From Dickeya zeae NCPPB 2538 (GTDB taxonomy: Bacteria; Pseudomonadota; Gammaproteobacteria; Enterobacterales; Enterobacteriaceae): a DNA stretch of 64,000 nt. Each line of letters begins with the position of its first letter. The first letter of the stretch is position 1. Below the pieces are notes generated by a model. It ran no database searches. It worked only from the letters and a program-made list of their open reading frames with translations, and was not told the origin of the DNA. Positions 7,611 through 15,982 of this stretch are shown piece by piece. A program made the position numbers and the translations under genes. The DNA lies in NCBI RefSeq assembly GCF_000406165.1, contig NZ_CM001977.1, positions 545,090-609,089 on the forward strand, read 5' to 3'.

Positions 7611-8174
7611 ATGTCCGTTATCAATACTAAAGTTAAACCGTTTAAAAACCAGGCCTTCAAAGATGGTCAGTTCATCGAAGTCACCGAGCAGAACATCGAA
7701 GGTAAATGGAGCGTGTTCTTCTTCTATCCGGCTGACTTTACGTTTGTCTGCCCGACCGAACTGGGCGACGTTGCGGACTACTACGACGAGTTTCAGAAAA
7801 TCGGCGTCGATATCTACTCTGTATCCACCGATACCCACTTTACTCACAAAGCCTGGCACAGCAGCTCTGAAACCATCGCTAAAATCAAATACGCGATGAT
7901 CGGCGACCCGACTGGCGCGCTGACCCGTAACTTCGAAAACATGCGTGAAGATCAAGGCCTGGCCGACCGCGGTACTTTCATTGTCGACCCGCAGGGCATC
8001 ATCCAGGCGGTGGAAATCACCGCTGAAGGCATCGGCCGTGATGCGTCTGACCTGTTGCGTAAAGTAAAAGCGGCTCAGTACGTGGCCTCTCACCCTGGTG
8101 AAGTGTGCCCGGCTAAATGGAAAGAAGGTGATGCCACACTGGCACCGTCTCTGGACCTGGTTGGCAAGATCTAA
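7611..8174 (+). CDS. ahpC: Alkyl hydroperoxide reductase subunit C (peroxiredoxin)
   Basis: Cytoplasmic typical 2-Cys peroxiredoxin of 187 residues that reduces H2O2, organic peroxides and peroxynitrite. Seen: the peroxidatic Cys47 in DFTFVCPTE and the resolving Cys166 in HPGEVCPAKW, at the same numbers as in E. coli. The start ATG follows GAGGAAACAGAG. Its reductase ahpF follows 80 bp later, as in other enterobacteria. OxyR control is expected from the family; I see only a GTATC/GATAC inverted pair near 7506-7525 and cannot claim an OxyR site. Confidence 0.97.
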   Translation: MSVINTKVKPFKNQAFKDGQFIEVTEQNIEGKWSVFFFYPADFTFVCPTELGDVADYYDEFQKIGVDIYSVSTDTHFTHKAWHSSSETIAKIKYAMIGDPTGALTRNFENMREDQGLADRGTFIVDPQGIIQAVEITAEGIGRDASDLLRKVKAAQYVASHPGEVCPAKWKEGDATLAPSLDLVGKI

Positions 8175-8254
8175 GACTGATTTTCCCTCTCCCTCTGATG
8201 TTTTTTATCGGGTGCCCCGCACCCGATTTTTTACGCCAACGCCAAGGATCATCT

Positions 8255-9817
8255 ATGCTCGACAATAACGTACAACTCCAGTTGAAAACCTACCTGGAAA
8301 AATTAACCAAACCTGTTGAGTTAGTGGCGACACTGGACGACTCAGCGAAATCTGCTGAAGTCCGGGCTTTGCTGACTGACATCGCCGGGTTGTCCGACAA
8401 AGTCAGTTTCTTTGAAAATAACGATCTGCCGGTGCGTAAACCGTCGTTTCTGGTCACCAACCCAGGGGCTGCCAACGGGCCGCGCTTTGCCGGTGCGCCG
8501 ATGGGACACGAATTCACCTCGCTGGTGCTGGCGTTACTGCAAACCGGTGGACATCCGTCGAAAGAAGCGCAAGAACTCCTCGATCAAATCCGCGACCTGG
8601 ACGGTAAATTCCACTTCGAAACCTATTATTCGCTGACCTGTCATAACTGCCCGGATGTGGTACAGGCGCTGAATTTAATGTCCATCCTGAATCCGAACGT
8701 GACCCATACGGCGATCGACGGCGGTGTGTTTCAGGATGAGATCAAAGATCGCAATATCATGGGGGTTCCCACGGTATTCCTGAACGGCGAGCACTTCAGC
8801 CAGGGCCGCATGAGCCTGGCGGAAATCGTCGGCAAAATTGACACCAGTGCCAATGCCCGCGTGGTCGATAAGCTTAACAGCCGCCCGGTGTATGACGTGC
8901 TGATTGTCGGCAGTGGCCCGGCAGGGGCAGCTGCGGCGGTGTACGCGGCCCGCAAAGGCATCCGCACCGGTTTGATGGGCGAGCGTTTCGGCGGCCAGAT
9001 TCTGGATACCGTCGATATTGAAAACTACATTTCGGTACCGAAAACTGAAGGTGCCAAACTGGCGACGGCGCTGAAAACGCATGTGGATGACTACGACGTT
9101 GACGTCATCGATTTGCAGAGCGCGCAAAAACTGATCCCCGCTTCTGAACCGGGTCAGCCGCACCAAATCGAAACCGCGTCGGGCGCGGTGCTGAAATCCC
9201 GTAGCATTATCATTGCTACCGGTGCGCGCTGGCGCAACATGAACGTGCCGGGTGAAGAACAATACCGTACCCGTGGCGTCACCTATTGTCCGCATTGCGA
9301 CGGCCCGCTGTTCAAAGGCAAGCATGTGGCGGTGATTGGCGGCGGTAACTCCGGCGTGGAAGCAGCGATTGATCTGGCCGGCGTGGTGAAGCATGTGACC
9401 TTGCTGGAGTTCGCACCGGAACTGAAAGCCGACTCCGTGTTACAGGCTAAGCTGCGTAGCCTGCCGAACGTCGATGTGATCGTCAACGCACAGACCACTG
9501 AAGTGCTGGGTGACGGCCAGAAAGTCACTGGCTTGCAGTATAAAGATCGCACCACCGACAGCGTTCATAAGCTGGCGCTGGAAGGGATTTTCGTACAAAT
9601 CGGCCTGCTGCCGAATACCAACTGGCTGGACGGCGCGATTAATCGCAACCGTATTGGCGAAATTGAGATAGACGCTCGCTGCGAAACCAGCGTGAAAGGG
9701 GTGTTTGCCGCCGGTGACTGCACTACCGTGCCTTACAAACAGATTATTATCGCCACGGGCGAAGGCGCTAAAGCCTCCCTGAGTGCGTTTGATTACTTGA
9801 TCAGAACGCAGGCGTAA
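8255..9817 (+). CDS. ahpF: Alkyl hydroperoxide reductase subunit F
   Basis: FAD and NADH-dependent disulphide reductase of 520 residues that recycles AhpC. Domains in order: an N-terminal double-thioredoxin domain with the CHNC redox pair near residue 130; FAD binding with VGSGPAGAAAAVYAARKG near 215; a CPHC active site in VTYCPHCDGP near 345; NADH binding with VIGGGNSGVEAA; and a C-terminal FAD loop GVFAAGDCTTVPYKQ. ATG 8255 is chosen because AAGGA lies 8 bases upstream and the alignable AhpF N-terminus begins there. It is co-transcribed with ahpC or read through from it; a strong terminator follows. Confidence 0.97.
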   Translation: MLDNNVQLQLKTYLEKLTKPVELVATLDDSAKSAEVRALLTDIAGLSDKVSFFENNDLPVRKPSFLVTNPGAANGPRFAGAPMGHEFTSLVLALLQTGGHPSKEAQELLDQIRDLDGKFHFETYYSLTCHNCPDVVQALNLMSILNPNVTHTAIDGGVFQDEIKDRNIMGVPTVFLNGEHFSQGRMSLAEIVGKIDTSANARVVDKLNSRPVYDVLIVGSGPAGAAAAVYAARKGIRTGLMGERFGGQILDTVDIENYISVPKTEGAKLATALKTHVDDYDVDVIDLQSAQKLIPASEPGQPHQIETASGAVLKSRSIIIATGARWRNMNVPGEEQYRTRGVTYCPHCDGPLFKGKHVAVIGGGNSGVEAAIDLAGVVKHVTLLEFAPELKADSVLQAKLRSLPNVDVIVNAQTTEVLGDGQKVTGLQYKDRTTDSVHKLALEGIFVQIGLLPNTNWLDGAINRNRIGEIEIDARCETSVKGVFAAGDCTTVPYKQIIIATGEGAKASLSAFDYLIRTQA

Positions 9818-9910
9818 CCGGATTCTGACTGACCCTATTCCGTCCTGTGACCCGTGGTCACTTTCGGGCTGCAACCCTCATGCATTAACCTGATTTTTTA
9901 GGCGACCCGG

Positions 9911-9939
9911 CCCCTTCAGTTCACTGAAGGGGTTTTTTT
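9911..9939 (+). terminator. Rho-independent terminator after ahpF
   Basis: Nine-base stem CCCCTTCAG/CTGAAGGGG with a TTCA loop, followed by seven T residues. Confidence 0.92.
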
Positions 9940-10024
9940 ATGCGCTATTGCGGGCACCCTGACGAGCGTGATGGCGCGTTAACACTGTCAATGCCGTTTT
10001 TTCGCCATTGGGTTCTCACCCTAC

Positions 10025-10855
10025 TCAGGCGGTGAGCGGCACGGTGGTAACAGGCTGGCCGATGTTTAACTGGGTATCGAAAGCAAACATGTCGTTGAAG
10101 ACGCAAAACTCCGGCACGCCCAGTTCCAGCACCGGTACCTGTTGTTGCAGGTAATGCAGGCAGGCCTGCTGGGCTTTCAGGTAAGCCTCTGATTCGTCTT
10201 CCGTCATCCAGCGCACCAGATACCCTAACGTCACATGAAAGCCGTAGGTGTCATGGTCCGGTGCGCGTATCCCCAATTGTTCGGATAACCGGTCGCGTAG
10301 TGTGCGCAGTTTGCGCTCCTCGTTATCGTCCACGGGGGTCAGACGCACGGTCACGCCGGCATCCTGATGGGCGTTGAAATCGGTGATCCGCATTTTAAAC
10401 GGCAATGTGGCCTGCAACTCGAATCCCGTCAGCTTACGTGCCAGATAATCGCTACAGACCGACAAGGGGGCATCAATCGGCAGGCCTGCGGGCCAGAACG
10501 GCAAACGGCGTTTCGATTCGGTCACGCCTTCAAATACCGTCATGTGGTAGCTGGACGGGGGAGTAAAGGTCAGGCAGTGGCTGAAATCCTGTTGTTTAAG
10601 CGTATCGCGCACGGCCATAAACGCACCCGAGGCGGCAGAGCCCAGCGGAATGTGGGAAATAATGGTGTTGCCGGGAAAGCGGCGCACGCTGCCGTCGGGG
10701 TTGAATTTGCCGCCGATGTCGCGTGGTGTCGGCACGAGAGAGCCGGATGGACGCATGGTGCTGAACGTATCGTCAGCTCGGGCGTGGGCGAATAGCGACA
10801 TCCCGTAAGCCAGGAGCGGTAATTGCAGGACAAAGCGGCGGCGTAACGGGTTCAT
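10025..10855 (-). CDS. DUF1868 protein, 2H phosphoesterase-like, exported
   Basis: A 276-residue protein with an N-terminal signal of twin-arginine appearance (LRRRFVLQ, hydrophobic stretch, HARA cleavage site), so it probably acts in the periplasm. Two His-x-Thr motifs, YHMTVFEG near residue 104 and FHVTLGYL near 207, are the paired catalytic signature of the 2H phosphoesterase superfamily (LigT and cyclic phosphodiesterase fold). The family acts on 2',3'-cyclic or other cyclic phosphodiesters, but DUF1868 itself has no assigned reaction that I know of. It stands alone, divergent from the acyltransferase gene. Its start region lies next to a perfect 8-bp inverted repeat at 10914-10932. Confidence 0.78.
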   Translation of the reverse strand: MNPLRRRFVLQLPLLAYGMSLFAHARADDTFSTMRPSGSLVPTPRDIGGKFNPDGSVRRFPGNTIISHIPLGSAASGAFMAVRDTLKQQDFSHCLTFTPPSSYHMTVFEGVTESKRRLPFWPAGLPIDAPLSVCSDYLARKLTGFELQATLPFKMRITDFNAHQDAGVTVRLTPVDDNEERKLRTLRDRLSEQLGIRAPDHDTYGFHVTLGYLVRWMTEDESEAYLKAQQACLHYLQQQVPVLELGVPEFCVFNDMFAFDTQLNIGQPVTTVPLTA

Positions 10856-10913
10856 GACTCCTCCCAGTAGCGTGGATTGATGGATGTAAATGAATGAATA
10901 AATAAACGGTTTA

Positions 10914-10932
10914 TACGCCTAGGTTAGGCGTA
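10914..10932. promoter_or_regulatory. Operator-like inverted repeat
   Basis: TACGCCTA-GGT-TAGGCGTA, perfect 8-base arms, 59 bp upstream of the DUF1868 start and in the divergent promoter region. Cognate regulator unknown. Confidence 0.5.
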
Positions 10933-11051
10933 CTTTGGTGACGGGTAAATTTCATACTGACATGGAGTTGTAAGCGGATCTTAATCGCGCCGGGGCTGAC
11001 ATGCTGTTGTCATCGCTCAGTGACAGGATGGGCTTTTTATGTCGTTACGCG

Positions 11052-11092
11052 CGTTATGCGTGATGTCACGTGCTGTGTTTTCACGCATAACG
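11052..11092 (+). promoter_or_regulatory. Leader hairpin upstream of the acyltransferase
   Basis: Perfect 12-base arms CGTTATGCGTGA/TCACGCATAACG with a 17-base loop, 76 bp before the acyltransferase start. There is no T run, so it is not a simple terminator. It may be an operator or an mRNA leader structure. Confidence 0.45.
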
Positions 11093-11167
11093 TGTGCCAA
11101 CGCGTATTGTTTTGATGGGAATACTGTTTTAACGCCTATCACGTGTCAACGAACCAGGAAACCGATT

Positions 11168-11845
11168 ATGAGTCCTCAATCGCCATCACCGGTCCTTAGC
11201 CCGGAACCCCGTATTGCCAACGACGTACAAGCCTACCACATCGAATTAGGGCGCTGGACGGAAGTCGCCGACCGTACTGTGCTCAATCATGTCGCGTTGG
11301 GGGATTACAGCTACATCATGAATGATTGCGACCTGATGTTTACCCGCATCGGCAAATTTACCTCGATTGCTTCGCACGTTCGTATCAACCCCAGCAACCA
11401 CCCGTGGTGGCGGCCAACGCTGCATCATTTCACCTATCGCCCCGGAAAATACCGATTGAGCGACAACCCGGCGGCGGTAGACGAAGAGATTTTCAACTGG
11501 CGTCAGCAAGATGAGGTCGTGATCGGTCATGATGTCTGGATAGGTCATGGTGCGATTGTGTTGCCGGGGGTGACTATCGGCAATGGCGCTATCATCGGTG
11601 CGGGCAGTATCGTGACTAAATCGGTTCCCGCCTGGACCATTGTTGTCGGTAACCCGGCGCGGGTGTTGCGCCCACGTTTTGAGGACCCAACAATGGCGGA
11701 AAAACTGGAACAGTTATGCTGGTGGGATTGGCCGGATGAAAAAATTCGCCAGCATTTACACCTGTTCCAGCAGGATGTGAGTGAGTTTGTCGGTTATTTC
11801 TATCGTGACGGAGCACTTCCGCCGTTATCTGAGCCGCCAGTGTGA
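11168..11845 (+). CDS. Hexapeptide-repeat acyltransferase, phosphonate-metabolism type
   Basis: Left-handed beta-helix acyltransferase of 225 residues. Seen: LGDYSYIMNDCD, IGKFTSIASHVRINPSNHPWWR, HHFTYR, and the C-terminal hexapeptide run VIGHDVWIGHGAIVLPGVTIGNGAIIGAGSIVTKSVP. This is the pattern of the transferase hexapeptide subfamily found in phosphonate (phn) gene clusters and of xenobiotic acetyltransferases; the catalytic His is likely the one in the NHPWWR region. No C-P lyase genes are present here, so the gene is an orphan. ATG 11168 is preferred over the upstream frame because AGGAAACC precedes it and the family alignment begins there. Confidence 0.8.
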   Translation: MSPQSPSPVLSPEPRIANDVQAYHIELGRWTEVADRTVLNHVALGDYSYIMNDCDLMFTRIGKFTSIASHVRINPSNHPWWRPTLHHFTYRPGKYRLSDNPAAVDEEIFNWRQQDEVVIGHDVWIGHGAIVLPGVTIGNGAIIGAGSIVTKSVPAWTIVVGNPARVLRPRFEDPTMAEKLEQLCWWDWPDEKIRQHLHLFQQDVSEFVGYFYRDGALPPLSEPPV

Positions 11846-11876
11846 TAGACCGACAGACGGATAGGCCGATAAACCA

Positions 11877-11913
11877 CCGGGCGGTATCCCGCAGGTGTTG
11901 GGATACCGCCGGG
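11877..11913. terminator. Bidirectional terminator hairpin between convergent genes
   Basis: Fourteen-base stem CCGGGCGGTATCCC/GGGATACCGCCGGG with one mismatch and a 9-base loop, between the convergent acyltransferase and uraD genes. Confidence 0.65.
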
Positions 11914-11965
11914 TAACGAGACACCTTTCAGTCATTTCAGCGTGTTAGCCGGTATCACCCGCGGT

Positions 11966-12463
11966 TTATTCGCTGATCATGTTTTCCAGCCTGAGCAGGG
12001 TAATCTGGCGCAGCTGTTCCAGCGCTTCCGCCGCTTCTTGCCGGTCATCGTTTTGCAGCCGTCGATGCAGGATGCGTAAGATTTCTTCGCCGCTACGGCC
12101 TTTGGCGTGGATCAGAAACACCCGGCCAAAGCGGGATTCGTAACGGGCATTGCCCGTACGCAGTGCGTTAGCCAGCGTATTCTCGTTGCTGTGCGCCATC
12201 ATCGGTTCCCGACCGGATGTGCTAATGCCTGCGACACTCATGACCGGTTCGCCGATACGAGGGTGGGTGCGTAGCGCCTGCGCCAGCTCTTCTTCCTGCC
12301 AGCCTTGAGTCGCCTGTAGCCCGGCAGCCAGAAGGGCGGCGCGGTTGCCGTAGGGGCGGCCTGCGGTGACCTGTTTGGCCCAGCCAGGCAACGCCACGCA
12401 CGGCGTTATCAGCGTCACCGCTTCGCTAACGCTGAGCAGATTAAACTGTTCCAACGTAATCAT
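11966..12463 (-). CDS. uraD: 2-oxo-4-hydroxy-4-carboxy-5-ureidoimidazoline (OHCU) decarboxylase
   Basis: Third enzyme of urate breakdown; it decarboxylates OHCU to S-allantoin in the cytoplasm. 165 residues, normal family length. Seen: catalytic His67 in THPRIGEP, a later ESRFGRVFLIHAKGRS segment, and EEILRILHRRLQND at the C-terminal helix, all hallmarks of the family. ATG 12463 follows AAGGAGCGACG. The rest of the urate pathway is not in this window. Upstream is a near-consensus sigma-54 promoter and an NtrC-type site, which would make purine nitrogen use responsive to nitrogen limitation. Confidence 0.9.
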   Translation of the reverse strand: MITLEQFNLLSVSEAVTLITPCVALPGWAKQVTAGRPYGNRAALLAAGLQATQGWQEEELAQALRTHPRIGEPVMSVAGISTSGREPMMAHSNENTLANALRTGNARYESRFGRVFLIHAKGRSGEEILRILHRRLQNDDRQEAAEALEQLRQITLLRLENMISE

Positions 12464-12549
12464 CGTCGCTCCTTGTTCGGTTGTATTGACGCAATACGAC
12501 GTGAATTCCCTGTTGTCACGCCGGTTTTGTAGGATAGGATTTTGTCTTT

Positions 12550-12564
12550 GCAATCCACATGCCA
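12550..12564 (-). promoter_or_regulatory. Sigma-54 promoter for uraD
   Basis: On the minus strand the sequence is TGGCATGTGGATTGC, an exact TGGCA-N6-TTGC layout with the GG and GC doublets in correct -24/-12 spacing. Predicted start near 12538, leaving a leader of about 75 bases before uraD. Confidence 0.75.
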
Positions 12565-12638
12565 GTTGTTACCAGAGCGCCAGATCAGAATCCGGTGTTG
12601 CTCTGGGCAGACAACCGATTCACGGTAGCGCATTGAAC

Positions 12639-12655
12639 TGCACTTTCATGGTGCA
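12639..12655. promoter_or_regulatory. NtrC-type enhancer site
   Basis: TGCACTTTCATGGTGCA, a good match to the TGCAC-N7-GTGCA NtrC dyad. It lies about 100-115 bp upstream of the predicted sigma-54 start, the usual enhancer distance. A second half-site GGTGCA follows at 12665-12670. Confidence 0.65.
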
Positions 12656-12804
12656 ATTATAGCGTGGTGCAGTGTGTTGGGGGGTATTGACTGCGGTGGG
12701 GTATGGGGTGGCCAGCGTCTGATGGTGCAGCTATCTGGTTAGTGAAGTGAGTAATCACTAATTTTATCGGCAGGCTATAACGTGGAGCGGTTGTCGGCGA
12801 AAAA

Positions 12805-12824
12805 GCGGGCGGTGAGTCGCCCGC
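12805..12824 (-). terminator. Terminator downstream of zntA
   Basis: Seven-base stem GCGGGCG/CGCCCGC with a 6-base loop, followed on the minus strand by TTTTTCG. It lies about 205 bp after the zntA stop. A second GC-rich hairpin (GGCCCC/GGGGCC, 12960-12977) lies between them. No gene is seen in 12664-13028 apart from these and the nitrogen-control sites. Confidence 0.6.
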
Positions 12825-13028
12825 CTGATACCCGACGCCATAAATGCCAGACGCTATAAAAAGTGAGTAAGTACTTATTGGCTGTTAAGCGAGCACCGGT
12901 CTTAAGCCTCGTTCTGTCATCAGTCGTCACCTGCCGGTCGCCGATACCTCGCGGAGTAAGGCCCCACAGGTGGGGCCACGGTGATATTGTGCCTGCGGCG
13001 GAATCCTTTGCGCCTGCCCGGTGTCGGG

Positions 13029-15404
13029 TTACGCCGATTGAGGTTTGTATGTACTCACTGCTGCCTGACGCAGCAGCCGCAGACCATTGCCGACCACCAG
13101 CAAACTGGCACCGACATCGGCAAAGACCGCCATCCACATCGTCCCCATGCCCAGCAACGTGAGCGTCAGGAACACGGCTTTGATGCCGAGTGCCAGTACG
13201 ATGTTTTGAATTAAGATGGCGCGGGTGGCTTTAGAAATACGCACAAATTCCGGGATCTTGCGTAAATCATCGTTCATCAGCGCCACATCGGCGGTTTCGA
13301 TGGCACTGTCGGCCCCCATGGCCCCCATCGCGAAACCGATATCGGCACGCGCCAGCGCCGGGGTGTCATTGATGCCGTCACCAACCATCCCGGTGACGCC
13401 CTGCGCCGATAGCCGTTCAATCTGCGACAGTTTATCTTCCGGCAACAGGTTGCCACGTGCTTCATCAATCCCGACGTCGCGGGCGATAGCCTGCGCCACG
13501 TACTGGTTATCGCCGGTAAGCATCAGGGTTTTGATACCCGCCTGATGCAGCGCGTTGATGGCCTCCTGACTGGAGGGTTTTACGGTGTCGGCTACCGTCA
13601 TCAGCGCCAGAATCCGCCGTTCGTCACCCAGTATGATCACCGTGTTACCGGCCTGCTCCAGTGCTGTCAGCCGCTCGCTGATTGCCGCCGCCGCATCACC
13701 CAGCCATTGCCGGGCCAGCCGCAGGTTGCCGAGGAAATAGCGCTGCCCTTGTAACGTACCGATGACGCCTTGTCCGGCAACGGCACTGAAGTTATCGACG
13801 TCCAGCAATGGCGTACCGGCTTCCTGTGCCGCTTTTGCCACGGCCTGTGACACTGGGTGGTCTGAACGGCTGGCCAGACTGGCAGCCAGTTGCCGACAAC
13901 GGGCGTCATCCGCGTCAGCGACCGGTTCAAAACAGGTTTGTACCGGTTTGCCGTGGGTCAGCGTGCCGGTTTTATCCAGCGCTAGCCAGGAGAGCGCATG
14001 TCCTTTTTCCAGGAACACCCCGCCTTTAATCAAAATACCGCGTCGTGCGGCCGCCGCCAGCCCACTGACGATGGTGACCGGGGTAGAAATCACCAGCGCG
14101 CACGGGCAGGCGATCACCAGCAATACCAGCGCTTTGTAGGTCCATTCCAGCCAACCACCGCCAGTCAGCAACGGCGGCAGGACCGCTACCAGTAACGCCC
14201 CCAGAAAGACCAGCGGGGTATAAACGCGGGCAAACTGATCGACAAACCGTTGTGTCGGTGCCCGGGTACCTTGCGCCTGTTCTACCGCGTGAATAATGCG
14301 TGCCAGCGTGGTGTTGGCCGCCGCCGCCGTTACCCGATATTCAAATGAACCGCTTTCATTGATGGTACCGGCAAATACGCTGTCGCCGACGCGCTTATCC
14401 ACCGGCAGGCTTTCGCCGGTAATCGGTGCCTGATTAACCGCGGAATGACCACGGGTGATGTCGCCATCCAGTGCGATGCGTTCGCCGGGGCGCACCCGCA
14501 CGATGCTGCCGGGTGTAATGGTGTTGGCTTCCACGTCACGCCAGTTGCCATCCGGTTGCTGCACGGTGGCGGTCTCCGGTGCCAGATTCATCAGCCCGGC
14601 GATGGCGTTACGGGCGCGGTCCAGCGAGCGGGCTTCGATGTGCTCAGCGAGGGTAAACAGCACCATGACCATCGCGGCTTCCGGCCACTGTTGCAGGATA
14701 AGCGCACCGGTCACTGCGATACTCATCAGCGCATTAATGTTCAGGTTGCCAGTGCGAAGGGCCGTCCAGCCTTTGCGATAGGTGGTCAACCCACTGACAG
14801 CTACAGCAAGGATTGCCAGCAACGCCGCCCACCATTCAGGCAGGGCGCTCCATTTCACGGCTTCGGCTGCACCGGCGGCGAGCACCGCCAGCCCCAATGG
14901 CCACCAGGACTTCTTCGGCTCAGGCGGCAGGGCGGAGCGGTCATTTGCGGCACGCACTTCAGGCTCAAACCCTAACGCGCGGATAGCGGCCAGAACGGTG
15001 TCCAGCGCATCGTAACGGTGGGTGACGGTCATCACCCGCTGCATCAGGTTGAATTCCAGCGCGCTGACTTCCGGCAACGTATCGAGCTTTTTGCGCAGCA
15101 TCGTTTCTTCCGTCGGGCAGTCCATCTGCATGATGCGGATTGGCGTGCGTTGCTGATCGCCAGTGCGCTCGGCGCTCGCCAGCACACTAACAGGTTGTAC
15201 CGCATTGTGTTGCATCGGATTGTGTTGTACCGCATTGTCGCAGCAGTGATGAGCGCAAGTCTGTTCCGATTGCCGGGCGGCATGAACTGTCTGGCATGAC
15301 CCGGCTGGCGTCTGATGATGTGGACGGAACAGGGCCTTGCCCGGTTTTTCCGGTGCGACAGGCTGGAGCTGGCGCACAGAAGTCGGGGAATGTTTTTCTG
15401 ACAT
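13029..15404 (-). CDS. zntA: Zn(II)/Cd(II)/Pb(II)-translocating P1B-type ATPase
   Basis: Inner-membrane efflux pump of 791 residues. Residues 29-70 are unusually rich in His and Cys (HH, CAHHCC) and include three 5-residue tandem repeats at 56-70. A single metal-binding domain follows with MDCPTEE at 94-100, carrying one Cys rather than the usual CxxC. Then come the transmembrane CPC metal site (ACPCALV), the phosphorylation motif DKTGTLTHGK, TGES (here ITGES) and the hinge MVGDGINDTPALA. ATG 15404 is chosen as it follows GGAATCAACC and puts the His-rich tail at the start. It is divergent from its MerR-type regulator, which should activate it from the shared operator. Confidence 0.9.
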   Translation of the reverse strand: MSEKHSPTSVRQLQPVAPEKPGKALFRPHHQTPAGSCQTVHAARQSEQTCAHHCCDNAVQHNPMQHNAVQPVSVLASAERTGDQQRTPIRIMQMDCPTEETMLRKKLDTLPEVSALEFNLMQRVMTVTHRYDALDTVLAAIRALGFEPEVRAANDRSALPPEPKKSWWPLGLAVLAAGAAEAVKWSALPEWWAALLAILAVAVSGLTTYRKGWTALRTGNLNINALMSIAVTGALILQQWPEAAMVMVLFTLAEHIEARSLDRARNAIAGLMNLAPETATVQQPDGNWRDVEANTITPGSIVRVRPGERIALDGDITRGHSAVNQAPITGESLPVDKRVGDSVFAGTINESGSFEYRVTAAAANTTLARIIHAVEQAQGTRAPTQRFVDQFARVYTPLVFLGALLVAVLPPLLTGGGWLEWTYKALVLLVIACPCALVISTPVTIVSGLAAAARRGILIKGGVFLEKGHALSWLALDKTGTLTHGKPVQTCFEPVADADDARCRQLAASLASRSDHPVSQAVAKAAQEAGTPLLDVDNFSAVAGQGVIGTLQGQRYFLGNLRLARQWLGDAAAAISERLTALEQAGNTVIILGDERRILALMTVADTVKPSSQEAINALHQAGIKTLMLTGDNQYVAQAIARDVGIDEARGNLLPEDKLSQIERLSAQGVTGMVGDGINDTPALARADIGFAMGAMGADSAIETADVALMNDDLRKIPEFVRISKATRAILIQNIVLALGIKAVFLTLTLLGMGTMWMAVFADVGASLLVVGNGLRLLRQAAVSTYKPQSA

Positions 15405-15439
15405 GGTTGATTCCTGTTCGGGATTTTGTTGTAGTAAAA

Positions 15440-15465
15440 ACCCTGTAGCAACTACAGAGTCAAGG
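15440..15465 (-). promoter_or_regulatory. MerR-type operator/promoter of zntA
   Basis: Dyad ACCCTGTAGCAACTACAGAGT at 15440-15460. On the minus strand a TTGACT -35 and a TTTACT -10 (reaching to about 15435) are separated by 19-20 bases with the dyad in the spacer, the overlong spacing that MerR-family activators correct by bending DNA. Confidence 0.75.
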
Positions 15466-15473
15466 GGAGTCAC

Positions 15474-15905
15474 ATGAAAATTGGCGATCTGTCGAAAGCG
15501 ACCAACACCACACCGGAAACCATTCGTTTTTATGAGAAGAAAGGGCTGCTGCCTGAACCGGAACGCACCGAAGGGAACTATCGTCACTATCATCAGTTTC
15601 ATGTCGACAGGCTGCGGTTTATCCGTAACTGCCGCTCATTGGACATGAACCACGATGAAATTCGCGCGCTGATTGCACTGAGCGAGCAACCGGCCGCCAG
15701 TTGTGAAGGGGTTAACGCGTTGCTGAATGAACATCTGGGGCATGTCGAAGCACGCCTGGCGCAGCTACAGCAACTGAAAGCGCAACTGATGGATATCAGC
15801 CAGCGCTGTCAGGTGACGCAAACGGTGGATGACTGTGGCATTTTGCACGGGTTGTCCGAGCTGGAGCCTGAAGACAGTAGCATCGGGCATACGCATTTAG
15901 GCTGA
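15474..15905 (+). CDS. MerR-family Cd(II)/Pb(II)/Zn(II)-responsive regulator
   Basis: DNA-binding metal sensor of 143 residues. Seen: the winged helix MKIGDLSKATNTTPETIRFY and EKKGLLPEPERTEGNYRHY, the dimerisation helix, and three cysteines at 77, 112 and 121, the numbering and spacing that separate CadR/PbrR-type sensors from E. coli ZntR. A His near the end (GHTHLG) may add a ligand. It is divergent from the ATPase gene with the operator between them, so it very probably represses and activates that promoter. Ribosome site GGGGAG precedes ATG 15474. Confidence 0.9.
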   Translation: MKIGDLSKATNTTPETIRFYEKKGLLPEPERTEGNYRHYHQFHVDRLRFIRNCRSLDMNHDEIRALIALSEQPAASCEGVNALLNEHLGHVEARLAQLQQLKAQLMDISQRCQVTQTVDDCGILHGLSELEPEDSSIGHTHLG

Positions 15906-15982
15906 GCCAGCCAACGCGTGCTCGCGCTCTGATGTGGGGGCGTGTAGGACGATAAAGGGTCAGCCCATGGCTGCTTATCCGG

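Noticed and set aside
8675..9394. 239-codon frame antisense to ahpF
   Set aside because: Overlaps a certain gene throughout and has no recognisable product.
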